This document shows, in pieces, positions 35,384 through 46,425 of a stretch of 64,000 bases of DNA. The translations under genes were made by a program, and so were the position numbers. The notes beneath the pieces are model-generated. The model saw nothing but the letters and a program-made list of their open reading frames with translations. It did not search any database and was not told the DNA's origin. Position 1 is the stretch's first letter. Every line of letters starts with the position of its first letter. Source of the DNA: JBBRDU01 sp038230335. GTDB lineage: Bacteria > Verrucomicrobiota > Verrucomicrobiia > Chthoniobacterales > UBA10450. The stretch spans positions 1 through 64,000 of the forward strand of contig JBBRNL010000003.1 in NCBI GenBank assembly GCA_038230335.1, given 5' to 3'.

Positions 35384-36675
35384 CGACTGTGAATGCCGTC
35401 GCTTTCTTCTTCGCCCTCGCTGGCGCCGATGACGGTCGTTTTTTCGAGGAGGACTTCTTCGATGCGCTTGCGGCCGGCGCGACGGACCGTGATCGTGAGT
35501 CGCGGGATCTCCAACTGCGCGCCCGAAGCAGGCAGATAGCCGAGACGGTTGAAGACGAACCCGCCAATCGTATCAATGCCGTCGGCTTCGATATCGAAGC
35601 CGAGATGCTCACTCAAGTCGTCGAGACGGGCGTTTCCGCTGACCAGGAATCGTCCGTTCTCCAAGGGCTCGATATAGAGATCGACGTCACCGAGCGGAAC
35701 CGCGTCGCTTAATATCTCTTCCACGATGTCTGTCGTGGTGATGATTCCTTCGGTGCCGCCGAATTCGTCGACCACGATGGCGAGACCCTGGCTGTGCGAC
35801 AGGAAAAGTTTCAATAGATCCAGCGCGCGCATCGTTTCGGGCACAAAGGAGGGTGCGATCAGTGCCTCCGTGTAATGGACCGAGGGATCGAGCAGAAAGT
35901 TTTTAACATCCAGAATCCCAATGACCTGATCGGGCGTATCGACGTAGACCGGCACGCGGCGATGGCGTTTTTCGCGCAGGCGTCCGATCGCTTCCCGATT
36001 CGTTAGGGCATCTGGCAGCATGAATGTGTCGACCCGTGGGGTCATGCAGTCCTTGGCCGTTTTATCCCCCAATTTGATGATTTCCTGGATCATCTCGGCC
36101 TCCGCTTCATGGAGCGCACCTTCCTCCTCGCCAATTTCAACGATCGTTTCCAGTTCCTCGTCGCTCAGACGCTGGCGCTTGTGCAGGTCAGACGGCGTGA
36201 ACAGATCGACCAGAGCGGTGCTGAAAGTCTCAAGCCCGTGCCCGACGCGATCGAGCCACGGCATGGAAACTTGCAGGGTGAACGCGCCAATGGCGGAGAG
36301 GCGGTAAGGCGCGGAGAGCGCGAGCAGTTTCGGAATTAAATCGCATAGCAGAACAACGACGGCGAAAATGACGGTGGCGGCCAGCCACTGGGGCACGCGC
36401 GCGGCGAAAGGATTTCGCCAGAGAACGAACAGACAAAGGACAACCAGCGGGACTTTGACGAGACCGTCACCGAGCAGCAGCACATTGAGGACGCGGCGTG
36501 GATTATCGCGAAAGACCTGAATGAATCTGGCCAGCCCCGCATGATTGTCCTGCAGCCGCCGTAGCTGATGCGGTTTGAGGGCAAAGAGGGCTGTCTCCAA
36601 GCCGGAAAAGAGGGCTGAGCAAAAAATGAGGATGCCTATGACAACCAGCAGAATGGCGAAAACTGCTTCCGTCAT
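35380..36675 (-). CDS. CNNM/CBS/CorC_HlyC hemolysin-family membrane protein
   Basis: A 431-aa protein with all three usual parts: CNNM membrane domain (about 1-180, beginning with a long hydrophobic helix then SGLETALFALKPHQL), a CBS pair (about 205-325, with DCMTPRVDTFMLP and FGGTEGIITTTDIVEEIL) and the small CorC_HlyC domain (about 345-425). Its relatives move or sense Mg2+ and Co2+. It is the first gene of the tandem pair. Confidence 0.9.
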   Translation of the reverse strand: MTEAVFAILLVVIGILIFCSALFSGLETALFALKPHQLRRLQDNHAGLARFIQVFRDNPRRVLNVLLLGDGLVKVPLVVLCLFVLWRNPFAARVPQWLAATVIFAVVVLLCDLIPKLLALSAPYRLSAIGAFTLQVSMPWLDRVGHGLETFSTALVDLFTPSDLHKRQRLSDEELETIVEIGEEEGALHEAEAEMIQEIIKLGDKTAKDCMTPRVDTFMLPDALTNREAIGRLREKRHRRVPVYVDTPDQVIGILDVKNFLLDPSVHYTEALIAPSFVPETMRALDLLKLFLSHSQGLAIVVDEFGGTEGIITTTDIVEEILSDAVPLGDVDLYIEPLENGRFLVSGNARLDDLSEHLGFDIEADGIDTIGGFVFNRLGYLPASGAQLEIPRLTITVRRAGRKRIEEVLLEKTTVIGASEGEEESDGIHSR

Positions 36676-36773
36676 CCCCGGTTGCGGCAGCTGTGGCGCG
36701 CTCGCTCGTCCTCTAAAGAAGTAATACCTGCGGGTTTGCTCATTGGCTGAGCCGGGACAAAAGTAAGCTCTTC

Positions 36774-37250
36774 ATGAGCAAAGGCGAGCGGATTTCACAC
36801 ATGGTGGACCAGATGGTGGGGAAAACGTCTGCGGACCCGACTGCGCTCATCGAGGATCACCCTTATTACCGCGCCTTTTTTCACTGTTGGAACGAGCAAC
36901 GCTATTACGAAGCGCATGATGTTCTCGAGCAGGTCTGGCTCAACACGGAGACGAGCGACGACGATTTCTTTAAAGGGCTGATTCAGGGAGCAGGCGCCTT
37001 TGTTCATTTGCAGAAAAACTTCGAGCACCCTTCGCATCCTAAACACGGCCGCCGTCTCCGGCCCGCCGTGCGGTTGTTACTTCTCGCCGAAAGGTATCTC
37101 ACGCCTTTTGTGCCGGTTCGTCACGGCTTTGATGTGACGGGATTTCTGTTGCTGCTGCGAGCAACGCGCGAGAAAATTGTGGAGTCGGATTATCAGGTGA
37201 ATCCCTGGTCTCCCGAGACGGCGAACCAATTGGAATTGCGCGCGAAATAG
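36774..37250 (+). CDS. DUF309 family protein
   Basis: A 158-aa soluble protein with the DUF309 core: FFHCWNEQRYYEAHDVLEQVW, then FFKGLIQGAGAFVHLQ. The histidine and acidic residues of this motif are conserved in the family, which is all-helical and of unknown function. Divergent from the CorC gene, with 98 bp between starts. Confidence 0.85.
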   Translation: MSKGERISHMVDQMVGKTSADPTALIEDHPYYRAFFHCWNEQRYYEAHDVLEQVWLNTETSDDDFFKGLIQGAGAFVHLQKNFEHPSHPKHGRRLRPAVRLLLLAERYLTPFVPVRHGFDVTGFLLLLRATREKIVESDYQVNPWSPETANQLELRAK

Positions 37251-37382
37251 AAACGATTTTTCTAGAATTGCGGTCCGCGGGGGGCAAAGCTGAAGACGTC
37301 TCAATAGAGTGAGGCGCCTACAGCGCTCTCCTTCCTGTAGCCACGGCACTCTCCTGCCCTGTCTGCTGCCGCAACGGCGTTT

Positions 37383-38120
37383 CTACTTGGTGAACAGCAG
37401 TTTCAAACCGGCAATAATAAGGACCGAGGCCAGCAGTAAAGAGATCGTGCGCACGGGAAAGCGCCGACTGCCGAGATAGGAACCGACCGCCCCGCCCGTG
37501 ATGGCAGCGGCCGCGAGGACGAAAGCAAGAGAAGGAACGAAGTGGTTGGCGCTGAGATAACCGACCAACCCTGCTATGGAGTTCACCAGGATGAAAAGGG
37601 CTGAGACGGCCGCGACTTCTTTAATGCGCGCCCAGTTCAGGAACAGCATCAAAGGTGTCAGGAATATGCCACCGCCGGTTCCTGTTAAACCGGAAAGAAA
37701 ACCGATAGTCGCGCCGACACCGAGAGCGGCCGGGCGCGACGGCGGAGCCGTATTGGCTGGATCTGCGCGCCGGAAAAAGAGCCGGGCCGCCGAAAAAAGG
37801 AGGACCAACCCGAGCAAAATCTTGAGAGCGGGAGCGGGGATTTGCAGATAACCGCCGAAATACGCGGCTGGAACGGATAGGAGCGCGAAGGGCCAGAAAA
37901 GTTTCCACTGAAAATGCCCCGCCCGCCAAAATTGAACCGAGCCGATCGTAGCGACGAGAATGTTGAGCACGAGAGCGGTTGGCTTAATCACGCTCGCGGC
38001 CAAGCCAAAGAGGGCCATCACGGCGATGTAGCCCGATGCGCCGGCGTGGCCGACCGAAGAGTAGAGGAAAGCGACAATTCCCACCACGAGGAAAAGCGGG
38101 ATGAGATGCGTTAGATCCAT
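37383..38120 (-). CDS. TSUP-family exporter (TauE/SafE type)
   Basis: A 245-aa protein with about eight membrane helices. The repeated TSUP motifs are present: SSVGHAGASGYIAVMAL with VIKPTALVLN in the first half, and GFLSGLTGTGGGIFLTPLML in the second. The family moves sulfite, sulfoacetate or other small organosulfur anions. I used the ATG at 38120 rather than the 24-codon extension. The 132 bp before its stop contain degenerate hairpin repeats. Confidence 0.87.
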   Translation of the reverse strand: MDLTHLIPLFLVVGIVAFLYSSVGHAGASGYIAVMALFGLAASVIKPTALVLNILVATIGSVQFWRAGHFQWKLFWPFALLSVPAAYFGGYLQIPAPALKILLGLVLLFSAARLFFRRADPANTAPPSRPAALGVGATIGFLSGLTGTGGGIFLTPLMLFLNWARIKEVAAVSALFILVNSIAGLVGYLSANHFVPSLAFVLAAAAITGGAVGSYLGSRRFPVRTISLLLASVLIIAGLKLLFTK

Positions 38121-38207
38121 TCCGGTGCCGAAAAACGAGGTACTCACGGGCGGAGGTTGCACGTGGTGGCGCGTTGCTTCAATACAGTTCAACGCCTAAC
38201 CTGAATT

Positions 38208-40382
<2,175 letters not shown>

Positions 40383-40421
40383 GCCGACGAGAGGGCAAGG
40401 AGGCGGTTATCAAGACGGGGA

Positions 40422-40440
40422 GGGAAGCTGGCAGCTTCCC
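40422..40440. repeat. 8-bp stem, 3-nt loop hairpin
   Basis: GGGAAGCT, GGC, AGCTTCCC: a perfect stem with a three-base loop. It has the same architecture as the two hairpins at 52200-52248. It lies in the 245-bp gap after the DUF255 gene. Confidence 0.6.
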
Positions 40441-40454
40441 CTGCAGGAGTTCTG

Positions 40455-40612
40455 TCGACGGCTCGACGGATTCTCGCCTAACGGTGGATCGGTCTCTCCG
40501 AGCGCGATGTAAAGAACTGGGCCGGCGAAGTCGCTGATTAAAGGAGCGGAGAAGCAGTCAGTCCCTCGAGCATGAATCTATCGACGGCTCGATCGAGCCT
40601 CGCCCTACCTCG
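40455..40612. repeat. Two diverged copies of a short intergenic repeat
   Basis: The words TCGACGGCTCGA at about 40455 and 40581 each start a block of about 30 bp that continues to CTCGCCTAAC and CTCGCCCTAC respectively. The copies are in the same orientation and about 125 bp apart. They fill the otherwise empty gap between the DUF255 gene and the PHP gene. Confidence 0.5.
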
Positions 40613-40627
40613 GGAGAAAGGCGCTCC

Positions 40628-41347
40628 CTAGCTGTCACCGATGCCAGGCTTGTTGTCTGGGAGCTTTTTGCGCTTGCGCAAGCGCAGCCAGTTATTCCAC
40701 GTCTTACGCATGCTATCGCGAGGTGTAAGATACTTCTGGTTCAATTCGTTGCTTTTCAGTATTTGCGCCAGCACTCCTTGCACTGACAGATCTTCCGTGT
40801 TCAGGATCGTGTAGGCCGTGCCGACCGCAGCCGCATGGTGCGCATCGCTCGCCGCCGTCATGGGTAGGCCGCGCACCTGTGCATATTTGAAAGCGTAACG
40901 ATTGTAGCGGCGAAGAGTGGTGGCCGCGTTGAACACTTCAAGCGCATCTACCGGCAGTGTTTCCAGGGTGGAAAATCGAATTCCAGCCCGAAATAAATCA
41001 TAGGGATGGGGCGGGATGGCAAGACCACCACGCTCATGAATCATGGCGCAAACGTCCAGGGCCGGTTTGCCTTTCAGGAACGGGAGGGTCGCGCCGATGC
41101 AAAGCAGATGACCTTCTGCCGTTGTCACTTCGACGCCGGGAACGACCAGAAAGTTATCGACGGGCAGGCCATCCAGTCGCATCAAACCATTGTCGAGCAG
41201 GTAGGTAATGGCGTCACTGGTATTGTGATCCGTGATGGCAATGCCATTCAGGCCTTTGGCCCGGGCGCCCGCAATCAGATCTTCCGGACTGGAAACGCCG
41301 TCGCCTGAAAAAAACGAATGCGTGTGCAGGTCGATATTGATCGGCAT
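40628..41347 (-). CDS. PHP-domain phosphoesterase
   Basis: A 239-aa protein starting INIDLHTHSFFSGDG, with ITDHNTSD and PHPYDLFR and the late SDAHHAAAVGTAY: the four metal-binding motifs of the PHP superfamily. Relatives hydrolyse 3'-phosphates or nucleotides (for example RNase AM/YciV). It is divergent from the DUF1802 gene, with only 29 bp between the two starts. Confidence 0.9.
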   Translation of the reverse strand: MPINIDLHTHSFFSGDGVSSPEDLIAGARAKGLNGIAITDHNTSDAITYLLDNGLMRLDGLPVDNFLVVPGVEVTTAEGHLLCIGATLPFLKGKPALDVCAMIHERGGLAIPPHPYDLFRAGIRFSTLETLPVDALEVFNAATTLRRYNRYAFKYAQVRGLPMTAASDAHHAAAVGTAYTILNTEDLSVQGVLAQILKSNELNQKYLTPRDSMRKTWNNWLRLRKRKKLPDNKPGIGDS

Positions 41348-41352
41348 TTTGC

Positions 41353-41373
41353 GCAGACTAGTTTGGAGTCTGC
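41353..41373. promoter_or_regulatory. 21-bp inverted repeat in a 29-bp divergent spacer
   Basis: GCAGACT (41353-41359) and AGTCTGC (41367-41373) flank AGTTTGG. The repeat occupies most of the space between the PHP start (41347) and the DUF1802 start (41377). It could be an operator or a hairpin in either leader. Confidence 0.5.
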
Positions 41374-41376
41374 CAA

Positions 41377-41925
41377 ATGCAAAGTATCGGTTTTAAGGAA
41401 TGGGCCATGGTGTGCGAAGCGTTTGCCCGCGGCCGGCAGAGCATCATCGTGCGCAAAGGCGGGATCGCGGAGGGGTCCGCCGGTTTTTCTTTCAAGCATG
41501 ACGAGTTTTATCTCTTTCCGACGTGGTTCCACGAGCAATCGGAAAAGGTCCGTCCGACCGATATTTTGTTTCCTAACCAACCGGTGGGAGAAATCGAAAT
41601 TCAGTGCCGGGTCAGACTGGAGTGCGCGCGGGTCGTGACATCGTGGGCGGTGGCGGAGGCGCTCGCGCCTTCCCACATCTTGCGTAGTGAAGTGGTGCGC
41701 GAAAGATTCGACTACGAAACGACGCCGGGTGTGCACGTGGCTCTGGTCAGAGCATTTCGGCTTTTACCGGTTTGGAGATTTCCGGACGAGAAGCGATTTG
41801 CCGGTTGCCGCTCGTGGGTGAATCTGCCCGATGTGCCGCCGGAAACTCGGCTGGAACCGGTTCTCAGTGAGGATGATCACGCCAGGCGGCGGGAGCAGTC
41901 CTTCGCCATTCTTGGTGAGGGTTGA
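41377..41925 (+). CDS. DUF1802 family protein
   Basis: A 182-aa protein beginning GFKEWAMVCEAFARGRQSI and continuing IVRKGGIAEG and DEFYLFPTWFHEQ, which are the DUF1802 signatures. The function is unknown. The N-terminus matches the family start, which fixes the ATG and so the very short divergent spacer. Confidence 0.86.
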   Translation: MQSIGFKEWAMVCEAFARGRQSIIVRKGGIAEGSAGFSFKHDEFYLFPTWFHEQSEKVRPTDILFPNQPVGEIEIQCRVRLECARVVTSWAVAEALAPSHILRSEVVRERFDYETTPGVHVALVRAFRLLPVWRFPDEKRFAGCRSWVNLPDVPPETRLEPVLSEDDHARRREQSFAILGEG

Positions 41926-42000
41926 AAAAGCGATTTAACGCAGCGACAGCCGCTACTTGGTGAGGTTCGTTAGGACGGATATTGTCATGGGTCTGACAGC

Positions 42001-42125
42001 TGTCATCCTGAGCTTGCGGAGAGGGCGAAGGATCTCCCACACTGCGCGAGGGTCACACAAGACGGACAGCGTGAGTATCAACGCGAATGAGGGATCCCTC
42101 CTCGTCTGCGCGACTCGGCATGACA
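42001..42125. repeat. Imperfect palindromic repeat of about 125 bp
   Basis: The left arm starts TGTCATCCTGAGC and reaches GAAGGATCTC (42036). The right arm runs from GAGGGATCCCTC (42089) to CGGCATGACA (42125) and is an imperfect inverted copy of the left. The TGTCATCCTGAGC ... GGATC form resembles intergenic repeats common in environmental bacteria. There is no gene in 41926-42189. Confidence 0.6.
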
Positions 42126-42189
42126 AGCGGAGAGTGACGCTTCGGTGTTCGCGCCACACGGGTCAGGATTCCGATGGCAGAGTTCGAAT

Positions 42190-44079
42190 CTAGACCAGCT
42201 CTTCTTCGAGAACGTCCGGCTCGGGAGTCGTTTCCGAAATTTCACTGGTCGGTCGATTGAACTGCAAATCGTAGAGCCGGCGATAGTGACCTGATTTTTC
42301 GAGGAGCTCGGCATGGGTGCCTACCTCGATCACGCGACCGTGATCCATCACCACAATTTGATCCGCCGAGAGGATGGTGGAAAGACGATGAGCAATGGCG
42401 ATGACGGTGCGTCCCTGCGCGAGAAGCTCCAAGGCGCGCTGGATCTGTTTTTCTGATTCTGAATCCAAGGCTGACGTCGCTTCGTCGAGTAAAAGAATCG
42501 GCGCATTCTTCAATAAGGCGCGAGCGATGGCGAGCCGCTGCTGTTGGCCGCCGGAAAGCATCATGCCCTTATCGCCGATGACCGTTTCGTATCCCTCCGG
42601 CTGGGCCGTGATGAAGTCATGGGCGAAAGCAGTTCGGGCGGCTTCGTAAACTTCGTCCGGCTCGGCATCGAGACGCCCGAACTGAATGTTCTTAAAGATG
42701 GTATCGTGAAACAGAAATGTCTCCTGCGTGACCAGGCCGATCTGTTGACGCAGCGATTTTTGCGTCAGTCCACGCAGATTCTGCCCATCGATCCGGACGG
42801 TGCCAGCGGTGGGATCATATAGTCGCAGCAAAAGAGAAAGGATGGTCGACTTGCCCGCGCCACTCGGTCCCACGAGCGCATAAGTTTTGCCCGATTCGAT
42901 GCGCAAATCCAGATCCTGCACGGCGTCGGTCAATCCGGTGGCATAACGGAATGTGACATGATCGAAATCGATCCGGCCTTTGCTGGGTTGGAGATCGACC
43001 GCGTCAGGGGCGTCCTGCACGCTGGGTTCGGAATCGAGTAAAGCGAAGATCTTCGTCGTGGCGCCGATGGAGCGCTGCATGACGATATGCAGTTTGCTCA
43101 GCGTTTTGACGGGCTCATAAAGGATAAAGATCCCGGTGATCAGTCCGAGGAACTGTCCGGCCGGAAGATTGGCGGCGTAGACATAGAAAAGAGCCAGACC
43201 GACGCCAATGGAAGCGATCATCTCGACGAGCGGGCCCACTGCCTCCATCGATTTCACCATGCGCATGGAATTGGAAAATTGCTGCTGGGTGGCACGCCGA
43301 AACGACTTCTCCTGATGCGCTTCGCGCGCGAAAGACTTGATGACGCGAATGCCGGCGAATGTTTCCTGCATGGTCACGGTCATCTGTCCCATCCCCTTTT
43401 GTTCGTGTTGCACGGCACGACGGGCGCGCTGCCCGAAAATGCGAATGGGAATGAGACAGGTGGGGAACAGAATCAGGGTCACGACCGTAAACTTCCAGTC
43501 CATATAGACCAGAGCGATAATGCCGCCGATGATCGAGACGGGTTGCTTGAAAACGTCGCTGCTCACTGTGGTGAGCGCCATTTGCATGCTGCGCGTATCG
43601 TTAGCGATGCGCGACATGAGAAATCCGGTACGGATTGTATTAAAAAAGTCCATGGAATGCCGGACCATCTTGCCGAACAACTGGTTCCGAATGTCCATCA
43701 CGACCCGGTTGCTGACCCAGTTCATGTAATAAGCGTTGCCGTAGGAGAGAAGGCTTCGCACCGTCATGACGAGAGGAATGAGCAGGCACACGAGCAGAAT
43801 GGAATTGACCTTGGGTCCGGTGCTTAGGACTTCCCGGTGCTTGAAGAGAGCTTTCGCACTGGTCGGCATGCTTCCGCCAAAAATGAAAGTCGATACCCGG
43901 GCGATAACGAAGGGCAGGGTGGAGTTGACGGCGCCAAACAGAAGACCGAACCCGATGCCGACAATGAATCGCCATTTGTACGGCTTCACGTAGCTAAAAA
44001 GCCGTCGGTATAGACCTTTCGACGCAGTCAGCGTTTCGCTGAATGAGAGTTTTACTTTTTCGCCTTTGTCTTTGCCCAT
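42190..44079 (-). CDS. MsbA-like ABC exporter
   Basis: A 629-aa half-transporter. Six helices in the first 350 residues, then the ATPase with Walker A GPSGAGKST, the C-loop LSGGQQQR and Walker B ILLLDEATSALD. The layout and the neighbouring LPS-type glycosyltransferases suggest lipid A-core flipping, though other lipid or drug substrates cannot be excluded. The gene ends with a run of Glu/Asp residues. Confidence 0.9.
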   Translation of the reverse strand: MGKDKGEKVKLSFSETLTASKGLYRRLFSYVKPYKWRFIVGIGFGLLFGAVNSTLPFVIARVSTFIFGGSMPTSAKALFKHREVLSTGPKVNSILLVCLLIPLVMTVRSLLSYGNAYYMNWVSNRVVMDIRNQLFGKMVRHSMDFFNTIRTGFLMSRIANDTRSMQMALTTVSSDVFKQPVSIIGGIIALVYMDWKFTVVTLILFPTCLIPIRIFGQRARRAVQHEQKGMGQMTVTMQETFAGIRVIKSFAREAHQEKSFRRATQQQFSNSMRMVKSMEAVGPLVEMIASIGVGLALFYVYAANLPAGQFLGLITGIFILYEPVKTLSKLHIVMQRSIGATTKIFALLDSEPSVQDAPDAVDLQPSKGRIDFDHVTFRYATGLTDAVQDLDLRIESGKTYALVGPSGAGKSTILSLLLRLYDPTAGTVRIDGQNLRGLTQKSLRQQIGLVTQETFLFHDTIFKNIQFGRLDAEPDEVYEAARTAFAHDFITAQPEGYETVIGDKGMMLSGGQQQRLAIARALLKNAPILLLDEATSALDSESEKQIQRALELLAQGRTVIAIAHRLSTILSADQIVVMDHGRVIEVGTHAELLEKSGHYRRLYDLQFNRPTSEISETTPEPDVLEEELV

Positions 44080-44084
44080 AAGGC

Positions 44085-45119
44085 TTAAACTGCCGGAGTC
44101 GACAGCAGCGAATCCATAGCATTGATCACAGCTTGCGTCGAGATCAGCTTCATCGGAATCCGCGGCTGCTTCGGCGCAAATTCATGCATCGGCGTGCCGG
44201 AATCACCCTGTAAAATCAACGCCGGACTCTCGCGCGGACGCCAGTGAAACGGGTTGGTTGGTCCGAAGAGGGCGACCTGGGGCGTGGCGGAGGCGGCGGC
44301 CAAATGAACCGGCGCGGAATCTACCGTCACGAGCAAACGCGCCCGCGCAATGAGCGCGGCCAACGCCGGAAGATCCATTTTACCGGAAAGATCCACGACC
44401 AATCCGGTGGGCGAGTTTTCGACCGGGCGGGGCAGGCTGGCCATGATTTCGCCCAGGTGCGTCTGTTCAAGGCGCGACGTTCCACCGGTCAGGACGGCGT
44501 TCAAACCGCACTGCGTGACGGCGTGCGTGATGACCTCGGCCCAGCGCGTCGCTTCCCAGAATTTTTCGGCGCGGGCCGACCCGGGATGGAAGATAACGAA
44601 GGGGGGCACAATCCCGGCGTGCTGCAAAAGTTGCTCTGCATCTTTCCGCGCGGTTTCGGGAAGATCGAGTTGCACGGGCGGTGAAATATTCTCGATGCCG
44701 AGAGGCCCCAACAACGAAAGGTTGTAGTCGATCGTGTGCATATCGCGCATGCGGTGTTGCACGAATTCATTGTAGGCGCGGCCGCGCCAAGGGGCTCGCC
44801 GTTTGACCCGATACGAGACCACGCGCTTGGTGGCCCGCGAGAGCAGCGAGAGAAATGCCGAACGGTCGTTCCGCGTAAAGTCCACGCAGTAATCGAATTC
44901 TTTCAAGGCGACGGAGGTGAAGGCGCCCAGATCTCCAAGGTTCCGCCGCAGCGCGAATGTTTGATCGATGCCTTTGATCGCCGGCACCAACGCGGCCACG
45001 TCATTCGCGGTGGCCAGGACGAGATGTGCGTCGGGAAATTTCATGCGCACCGCGGAGATGGCGGGCGTGGTCAAAATCAAGTCGCCGATGCGCTTGAGTT
45101 GGATCAGCAGGATATTCAT
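44085..45119 (-). CDS. GT9 glycosyltransferase (ADP-heptose:LPS heptosyltransferase type)
   Basis: A 344-aa enzyme starting MNILLIQLKRIGDLILTTPA at 45119; the 29 upstream in-frame codons are rejected. Donor-site motifs: FVIFHPGSARAEKFW and LLVTVDSAPVHLAAA. It adds heptose or a similar sugar to the LPS inner core. It lies 5 bp upstream of the exporter gene in the same operon. Confidence 0.9.
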   Translation of the reverse strand: MNILLIQLKRIGDLILTTPAISAVRMKFPDAHLVLATANDVAALVPAIKGIDQTFALRRNLGDLGAFTSVALKEFDYCVDFTRNDRSAFLSLLSRATKRVVSYRVKRRAPWRGRAYNEFVQHRMRDMHTIDYNLSLLGPLGIENISPPVQLDLPETARKDAEQLLQHAGIVPPFVIFHPGSARAEKFWEATRWAEVITHAVTQCGLNAVLTGGTSRLEQTHLGEIMASLPRPVENSPTGLVVDLSGKMDLPALAALIARARLLVTVDSAPVHLAAASATPQVALFGPTNPFHWRPRESPALILQGDSGTPMHEFAPKQPRIPMKLISTQAVINAMDSLLSTPAV

Positions 45120-45165
45120 CGTCGAAAAAATCCGGCCGCGTTTTGTCGCGCCAGGAGGAGCCTGC

Positions 45166-46383
45166 TCATGGGTGTGTCTTGCGCATCGCGCTCGAGTACG
45201 CCTCAAGCAGCCGCGCGCGGTAATGATCCCAGGTAAAATTTTCCACGACTCGTTGCCGGGCAGCCCGACTCATCCGTTCCACCACTTCCGGATGATCGTA
45301 TAAATGCCGGAGAGCCGTCGCGATTGCATTCACATCCCCCGGCTGCACGATGATTCCCTCGATTCCATCACGGATGACATCGCCGGCCTCCCGCGTCGTG
45401 ATGGCTGGCAACCCTGACGCGGCCGCTTCATAGACCGTCTTTGCGCTACCTTCCCACTGCGATGGAAAGACGTAGACCGTGCCTTGGTTCAGATAGTTTT
45501 CCGGATCGCGCACAAACCCAACCGTCCGGATGTTATCGCGCCAGAAAGCCTTCAGATGCGGCCGGGCCTCTTCGTGAACCGCCCCGACCAGCCACAATTC
45601 GGCGTCCTTCAGGTTCAGGCGGTGCCATGCCTCGAGCAGGTGATGGATGCCTTTGCGCTCGATCAATGCTCCAGAAAAAATTGCGCGAAACTTGGGCGGG
45701 CGCGGTCCCGGCTTGAAACGTTCGATATCGACGCCGCGCGGCAGGTAAAATAATTTTTCTTCCGGGAAATTCTTCGCGCGGAAGGTCTGCGCGGCTTTTT
45801 CGGACAGCACTACGACAAGGTCAGCGAGTTCGTATTCTTCAATGAACCGCTCCCGATCAAGGAGCAAGCTGGACTTCCATCTCTCAAAGCGAGAGGAGGG
45901 GGCGGCGGCCGGCGCGGACTGCCCGACCTTACCCGTGGCGCGATCGCGGTGCCATGTCGGAATTTCGATCAGAGAAGGAATGCGCTGTTTCTTCGCCACG
46001 CGCAGAGTCTGGAGACAGTCGCCCGACCAGCTGTGAAAAAAATCGTAGCGACCGCTTTGCAACTGACGCGATGCTATCCAATCGAGGTATTTCTTTTTCG
46101 CGCCATAATAGTACGGGCGATCCAGGAAGGAAATGAGACGAACGGGATGCCAGCGCAGCGAATAAATAAGCCGGGATGGAATTTCAGTCTGCCGATTGTC
46201 ATAGGCGACGGCCCGGCCCAGAAAGCCGCCGCGGTGGGAGGCACGCAACGCTTCAAACGAGTCGGTATCCAGACCCGAGCCCCCAATTCGCGCGAAGATC
46301 GAATAGAGGAGATGGTGGGGAAGAAGGCGCGCCTCACCCGGAGCGGGGGAGGGCGGCGGTGCGTTTATCATTTCGCCTAACAT
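45166..46383 (-). CDS. GT4 glycosyltransferase
   Basis: A 405-aa GT-B enzyme. Donor-side motifs are RAIFSGALIERKGIHHLLEAW, EGSAKTVYEAAASGLPAI and REAGDVIRDG. Start at the ATG at 46383 (46371 also possible); upstream codons read into the divergent gene. Part of the LPS-core-like block. Confidence 0.88.
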   Translation of the reverse strand: MLGEMINAPPPSPAPGEARLLPHHLLYSIFARIGGSGLDTDSFEALRASHRGGFLGRAVAYDNRQTEIPSRLIYSLRWHPVRLISFLDRPYYYGAKKKYLDWIASRQLQSGRYDFFHSWSGDCLQTLRVAKKQRIPSLIEIPTWHRDRATGKVGQSAPAAAPSSRFERWKSSLLLDRERFIEEYELADLVVVLSEKAAQTFRAKNFPEEKLFYLPRGVDIERFKPGPRPPKFRAIFSGALIERKGIHHLLEAWHRLNLKDAELWLVGAVHEEARPHLKAFWRDNIRTVGFVRDPENYLNQGTVYVFPSQWEGSAKTVYEAAASGLPAITTREAGDVIRDGIEGIIVQPGDVNAIATALRHLYDHPEVVERMSRAARQRVVENFTWDHYRARLLEAYSSAMRKTHP

Positions 46384-46425
46384 CAGGTTCGAATTATTCT
46401 GGCCAAATCGGGCAAGTAAAGATTG

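Noticed and set aside
42170..42195. GTTCGAATC, like a tRNA T-loop
   Set aside because: There is no matching acceptor stem, anticodon arm or CCA nearby, and the site overlaps the end of the ABC exporter gene.
45120..45206. 29-codon extension of the GT9 gene
   Set aside because: Family members start at the MNILLIQ block, and the extension overlaps the upstream GT4 gene.
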